Source: Verrucomicrobiota bacterium
GTDB lineage: Bacteria; Verrucomicrobiota; Verrucomicrobiia; Verrucomicrobiales; Verrucomicrobiaceae
DNA length: 17,395 bases
Direction: 5' to 3'
Assembly: GCA_021413535.1 (NCBI GenBank)
Contig: JAIOQF010000184.1
Coordinates: forward strand, 1-17,395
Made by a program: the position numbers and the translations under genes
The notes under the pieces: generated by a model
The model's database searches: none
Told to the model about the DNA's origin: nothing
Seen by the model: the letters and a program-made list of their open reading frames with translations, nothing else
Shown: positions 14,473-17,395 of the stretch, in pieces
Position numbering within the stretch: position 1 is the first letter of the stretch
Layout of the letters: the number at the start of each line of letters is the position of its first letter

Positions 14473-14862
14473 GTGCCTCGCATTCACCAGTTCATCGCTT
14501 TGTTGCTGCTCGTCCTCTGGACACCGGTGGTTTCGCACTGCCTGCTGGAAGATGCCTTCGGCCTGGAAGAAAGCGGATGCTGCGAATCCAGCGGCCCCGC
14601 CGAGTCCGGCCACTCCGACTGCTCCACTTGTCTTACCGTCGAGAGCGGACAGGCAAAGACTGATGCCATCACTTTGCCGGCACCGAGAATGCTGACAGCA
14701 GTTCTGGAAATTTTTCCTTGGGCGTTCTCCGGCGCATTAGATGCCCATCAAACTTCACCCGTCATCCATCAACTGGATGATACTCCGCCGGTTCCTCCGG
14801 CGACCGTAATTCTCCAAGCCACTCTCGCACAGCCCGTGCGCGGCCCTTCACTGGCCGTCTGA
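14473..14862 (+). CDS. Cys-rich exported protein heading the metal efflux locus
   Basis: This 129-residue protein starts at a GTG; the in-frame TAA twelve bases upstream leaves no earlier start. The signal peptide is HQFIALLLLVLWTPVVS, with cleavage near residue 21. The short mature N-terminus concentrates cysteine and acidic residues: SHCLLED, GCCESS and HSDCSTC (Cys23, 36, 37, 50, 53, with His22 and His47). That looks like a soft-metal binding segment. The remainder is Pro/Ala-rich with one moderately hydrophobic stretch (74-88). I recall similar short, poorly conserved exported proteins ahead of RND metal-efflux genes in this phylum. A periplasmic metal-binding or sensing role is an inference from composition and position. 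TolC-like gene follows after 111 nt. Confidence 0.7.
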   Translation: MPRIHQFIALLLLVLWTPVVSHCLLEDAFGLEESGCCESSGPAESGHSDCSTCLTVESGQAKTDAITLPAPRMLTAVLEIFPWAFSGALDAHQTSPVIHQLDDTPPVPPATVILQATLAQPVRGPSLAV

Positions 14863-14973
14863 TCTCCGCTCGTCGCGGACAAGATCATCCTGCGTTTCTC
14901 CCGGCTCCCACAGCCCGGTTTCCCCGAACTCACCCAGCGTGTGCTCACGCCAAACTTTCACATCATTCCATTT

Positions 14974-16221
14974 ATGCCTCGATTTATCCTAACACTTTTC
15001 GCCTTGATGCTCACGGATTCACTCCGAGCCGAGACCGTCACGCTCGCCTCCGTGCCCGCGAAAGTTCGCAGTTCCAATCCATCGCTCGCCGCCGCACGAC
15101 TGCGCATTGACGAGGCTCGCGGTCGGTTGCTCGGCGCGGGCCGGCTGACAAATCCGGAACTCGGCCTTGGTTACTTGCATGACTCGCGCTTTGGAGAAGC
15201 CAAAGCCGCTGTTTCATTCGATCAAAAATTTCCCGTCACCGCCCGGCTTCGTTTGGAAAAATCACTCTCGCAAAAATTGGTGACTGCAGCAGAGCTGGAA
15301 CTGCGTGATGCGGAAAGACAACTCATCGCGGAGGCTCAGGCACTGGCGGTGAAACTGCTCTCAATCGAGCAGCAGCGCACTCTGCGCGTGCAGCAGACGG
15401 AACTGGCTCAAAAGCTCTCCAGCTTCGCCGAAGGCCGAGCGGCGGCAGGAGAAATCTCGGCGCTGGATGCAGCGCAGGCGCAGGTTGACAGTCAGCGCCT
15501 GCTGCTCGAGGGCAACAAACTTGAAACAGCACGCGTCAGTTTGATCGGCGAACTGAAGCCCAAGCTCGGCGTGGCTGCCGACGACTCGCTCTCAATCATC
15601 GGTGATCTGCCAGCCACCACGATGCCCGCACGCGGCACATGGGAGCGACGAGCCGACTACCAACTGGCTCTCGTCAATGAATCCGCTGCGCGAAGCGGAA
15701 TCGACCTCGCGAAATCAAAGAAGTGGGAAGACATCAGCGCTGGCATCGTATGGGAAGGCGAGCGCATGGAAGACGCACCGAACGGTCTGGAGAACACCGG
15801 CTTCTTCGGACTTAAAGTTTCCATCCCCCTGCCCTTCTGGAATAAAAATCAGGGTGAGATCGCGGAGAAATCCGCCGCGGCTCAGCGGGCGATCCTGGAG
15901 ACCAAGGCTCTTGTGGCTGACATCACGAACGAAGCCGCCGCCGCACGTGCTGAAATGGAAGCCAACGTGAAACTCGCCACCGAGACCAAGGAGAAACTTC
16001 TCCCGCTGGTGCTGCAACAAACCGAACGTCTGGAGAAAGCTTACCAGACGGGTCAGACCGATCTGCTCACTGTGCTGCGTGCCCGCGAGCAGCGTCTGCA
16101 ACTCGAATCTGCGGTGATCGATGCCGTGCGAGATTTCCATCTGGCTCGCATTCGCTACGAGGCCGCCACCGGCCAGCATGCGCCTGCTGCAAAAACCATT
16201 CCACCCCAATCACATCCATGA
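14974..16221 (+). CDS. TolC family outer membrane protein (CzcC/CusC-like)
   Basis: This 415-residue protein has a signal peptide MPRFILTLFALMLTDSLRA with cleavage near residue 19. The body shows the duplicated TolC architecture: SSNPSLAAARLRIDEARGRLL near the start of repeat one, NPELGLGYLHD as the first strand region, long Ala/Glu/Gln-rich helices with AAGEISALDAAQAQVDSQRLL, then the second repeat with KVSIPLPFWNKNQGEIAEKSA and YQTGQTDLLTVLRAREQRLQLE. The IPLPFWNKNQG box is typical of the heavy-metal CzcC branch. It forms the outer membrane exit channel of a tripartite pump. An in-frame GTG at 14941 would add eleven residues but weaken the signal. Its stop overlaps the DUF3147 start (ATGA). 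Confidence 0.92.
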   Translation: MPRFILTLFALMLTDSLRAETVTLASVPAKVRSSNPSLAAARLRIDEARGRLLGAGRLTNPELGLGYLHDSRFGEAKAAVSFDQKFPVTARLRLEKSLSQKLVTAAELELRDAERQLIAEAQALAVKLLSIEQQRTLRVQQTELAQKLSSFAEGRAAAGEISALDAAQAQVDSQRLLLEGNKLETARVSLIGELKPKLGVAADDSLSIIGDLPATTMPARGTWERRADYQLALVNESAARSGIDLAKSKKWEDISAGIVWEGERMEDAPNGLENTGFFGLKVSIPLPFWNKNQGEIAEKSAAAQRAILETKALVADITNEAAAARAEMEANVKLATETKEKLLPLVLQQTERLEKAYQTGQTDLLTVLRAREQRLQLESAVIDAVRDFHLARIRYEAATGQHAPAAKTIPPQSHP

Positions 16222-16568
16222 TTTACCTCGTCATCAAAGCCCTGCTCAGCGGCACCATCATTGTCGCCATTTCCGAGATCGCGAAACGCAACAACGCCGT
16301 CGCCAGCATCGTGCATTCACTCCCGTTGATGTCGCTTCTGGCATTCATCTGGTTGTATGCCGAAACCAAAGACGCAGGACTCATCGGGCGTCATGCCTGG
16401 GGAACTTTCTGGTTCGTGCTGCCCACCCTGCCGATGTTTCTTCTCATGCCCTGGTTCATTCAAAAGTTCGGCGGCTTCTGGCCTGCGCTCATCGCGGGCA
16501 TCATCCTGACCATCGCGCTCTATGCGCTGACCATGCGTTTGCTGAAAATGGCAGGCGTAAACCTTTAA
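16218..16568 (+). CDS. DUF3147 family small membrane protein
   Basis: This 116-residue protein has four membrane segments (about 4-20, 35-48, 64-80, 88-108). Features are the N-terminal IKALLSGTIIVAISEIAKR, followed by NNAVASIVHSLPLMSLLAFIWLY and the later TFWFVLPTLPMFLLMPW, which match my memory of the DUF3147 family found within heavy-metal RND efflux operons. No catalytic residues can be named. Its ATG overlaps the stop of the TolC-like gene by four bases, implying translational coupling, and it precedes the adaptor gene by 17 nt. A role in the efflux system is inferred from position only. Confidence 0.85.
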   Translation: MIYLVIKALLSGTIIVAISEIAKRNNAVASIVHSLPLMSLLAFIWLYAETKDAGLIGRHAWGTFWFVLPTLPMFLLMPWFIQKFGGFWPALIAGIILTIALYALTMRLLKMAGVNL

Positions 16569-16585
16569 CCCTGCCGCTTCACATC

Positions 16586-17395
16586 ATGAATCTACGCGTC
16601 TTTATTCCGAGCTTCTGCCTGGCATACCTGACCTTAGCTGCCGATACAGGTCGACAGCAGAGCACTGTCATTCTCGACGAAACGAGCGTCAAAAATCTCG
16701 ACATCAAAACTGTGGAGGCCGAAGAGACGCTGTTTGAAGAAACAGTGTTCGCCTTGGGCCGAATCGAAGTCGCGCATGGCAAACGCGCCGTGGTCAGCAG
16801 CCGCATTCCCGGTCGTGTGATCTCCGTATTGGCGCTTCCCGATCAAGAGGTGAAGCAAGGCGACGAACTGGTTAGAATCGAAAGCCGCCAGCCCGGTGAT
16901 CCACCGCCTACCATCACGCTCGTCGCTCCGATGTCCGGCCTCATCGCCAAGGTGGACATCGCCGTCGGCCAGCCAATATCGCCGGATCAGTCGCTCATTG
17001 AGATCGTGGATTTAAGCATCGTCGAAGCCTCGGCGCGAGTGCCGGAGCATCTCGCGTCCAAATTAAAAAATGGACTCAAGGCGCACATCCGCGTTCCGGG
17101 CTTTCCTGACAAAGTATTCGAAGCGGAACTGGCCCACCTCGGTGCATATGCAGATGGCGAGAGCGGCACCATCGATGCCGCTTTTCATGTAGCGAATCCA
17201 GAAAAATTCCTCCGACCCGCCATGCGCGCGGAGTTCAACATCGTGGTCGGCTCCATCGAAGACGTGATGGCCATCCCGCGGGCAGCGGTGCAAGGCGATG
17301 TGGCCAGTCGTTTCGTTTACATCAAGGACTACGACTTGAAACATGCCTTCGTGAAAACGCCCGTGGTATTGGGGGCCGAGAACCATGAATTTGTG
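16586..17395 (+). CDS. RND efflux periplasmic adaptor (CzcB/CusB-like), partial at right edge
   Basis: The frame is open for 270 codons from the ATG at 16586 to the window edge. It starts with a signal peptide MNLRVFIPSFCLAYLTLA. Features are an N-terminal VILDETSVKNLDIKTVEAEE strand region, two lipoyl-type halves (SRIPGRVISVLALPDQEVKQGDELVRIES at 72-100 and APMSGLIAKVDIAVGQPIS at 114-132), and the beta-barrel part (EASARVPEHL, RVPGFPDKVFEAELAHLG, LRPAMRAEFNIVV). The halves are joined by a very short linker without the long alpha hairpin, as in compact adaptors. It joins the inner-membrane RND pump to the TolC-like channel. The substrate is probably a metal ion. The C-terminus and the pump gene lie beyond the window. 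Confidence 0.92.
   Translation, partial: MNLRVFIPSFCLAYLTLAADTGRQQSTVILDETSVKNLDIKTVEAEETLFEETVFALGRIEVAHGKRAVVSSRIPGRVISVLALPDQEVKQGDELVRIESRQPGDPPPTITLVAPMSGLIAKVDIAVGQPISPDQSLIEIVDLSIVEASARVPEHLASKLKNGLKAHIRVPGFPDKVFEAELAHLGAYADGESGTIDAAFHVANPEKFLRPAMRAEFNIVVGSIEDVMAIPRAAVQGDVASRFVYIKDYDLKHAFVKTPVVLGAENHEFV

Noticed and set aside
1..17395. CRISPR arrays, tRNA or rRNA genes, integrase or transposase genes
   Set aside because: No regularly spaced repeats, cloverleaf candidates, rRNA-like stretches or recombinase motifs were found on reading both strands.

Overview
The window looks like a chromosomal segment of a Verrucomicrobiota bacterium (Prosthecobacter/Verrucomicrobium-like). This rests on gene content (a GldA/F/G-type ABC cluster with a DUF4340 protein, a secreted DUF1080 protein, many exported proteins with Ala/Pro-rich tails), moderately high GC, and short dispersed inverted repeats of the kind I recall from that phylum. 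No marker gene proves the taxon. None of the 18 start regions inspected has a convincing Shine-Dalgarno sequence, and many have C/T-rich leaders.

Layout. Positions 1-1155 (minus strand): the N-terminus of a membrane protein cut by the window edge, a secreted protein of unknown function, and a possible 42-codon upstream ORF joined to it by an ATGA overlap. Positions 1315-6638 (plus): a four-gene operon with a GldA-like ATPase, an ABC-2 permease, a GldG-like auxiliary protein and a DUF4340 protein, followed by a hairpin. Positions 6972-8446 (plus): a secreted low-complexity protein with a three-times repeated motif, then a sterol desaturase-family membrane enzyme. Positions 8550-11026 (minus): an operon dnaX - ybaB/ebfC - purE, separated from the preceding gene by a cluster of inverted repeats.

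Positions 11106-12759 (plus): a small lipoprotein and the molybdopterin molybdotransferase moeA. Positions 12780-14172 (minus): an exported class I methyltransferase-fold protein followed by a secreted DUF1080 protein. A 300-base divergent region carries a 24-bp-arm inverted repeat. Positions 14473-17395 (plus): the start of a heavy-metal-type RND efflux locus, comprising a Cys-rich exported protein, a TolC/CzcC-like outer membrane protein, a DUF3147 membrane protein and a CzcB/CusB-like adaptor cut by the right edge. The RND pump gene itself probably lies just beyond the window.

No rRNA, tRNA, CRISPR array, transposase or phage gene was seen. The most interesting signals are a nine-A slippery run near the 3' end of dnaX with an immediate -1-frame stop, the Cys-rich protein heading the efflux locus, the exported methyltransferase, the repeated ILMxxSK motif protein, and the Gld-like cluster with its unusual Pro/Gly insertion.
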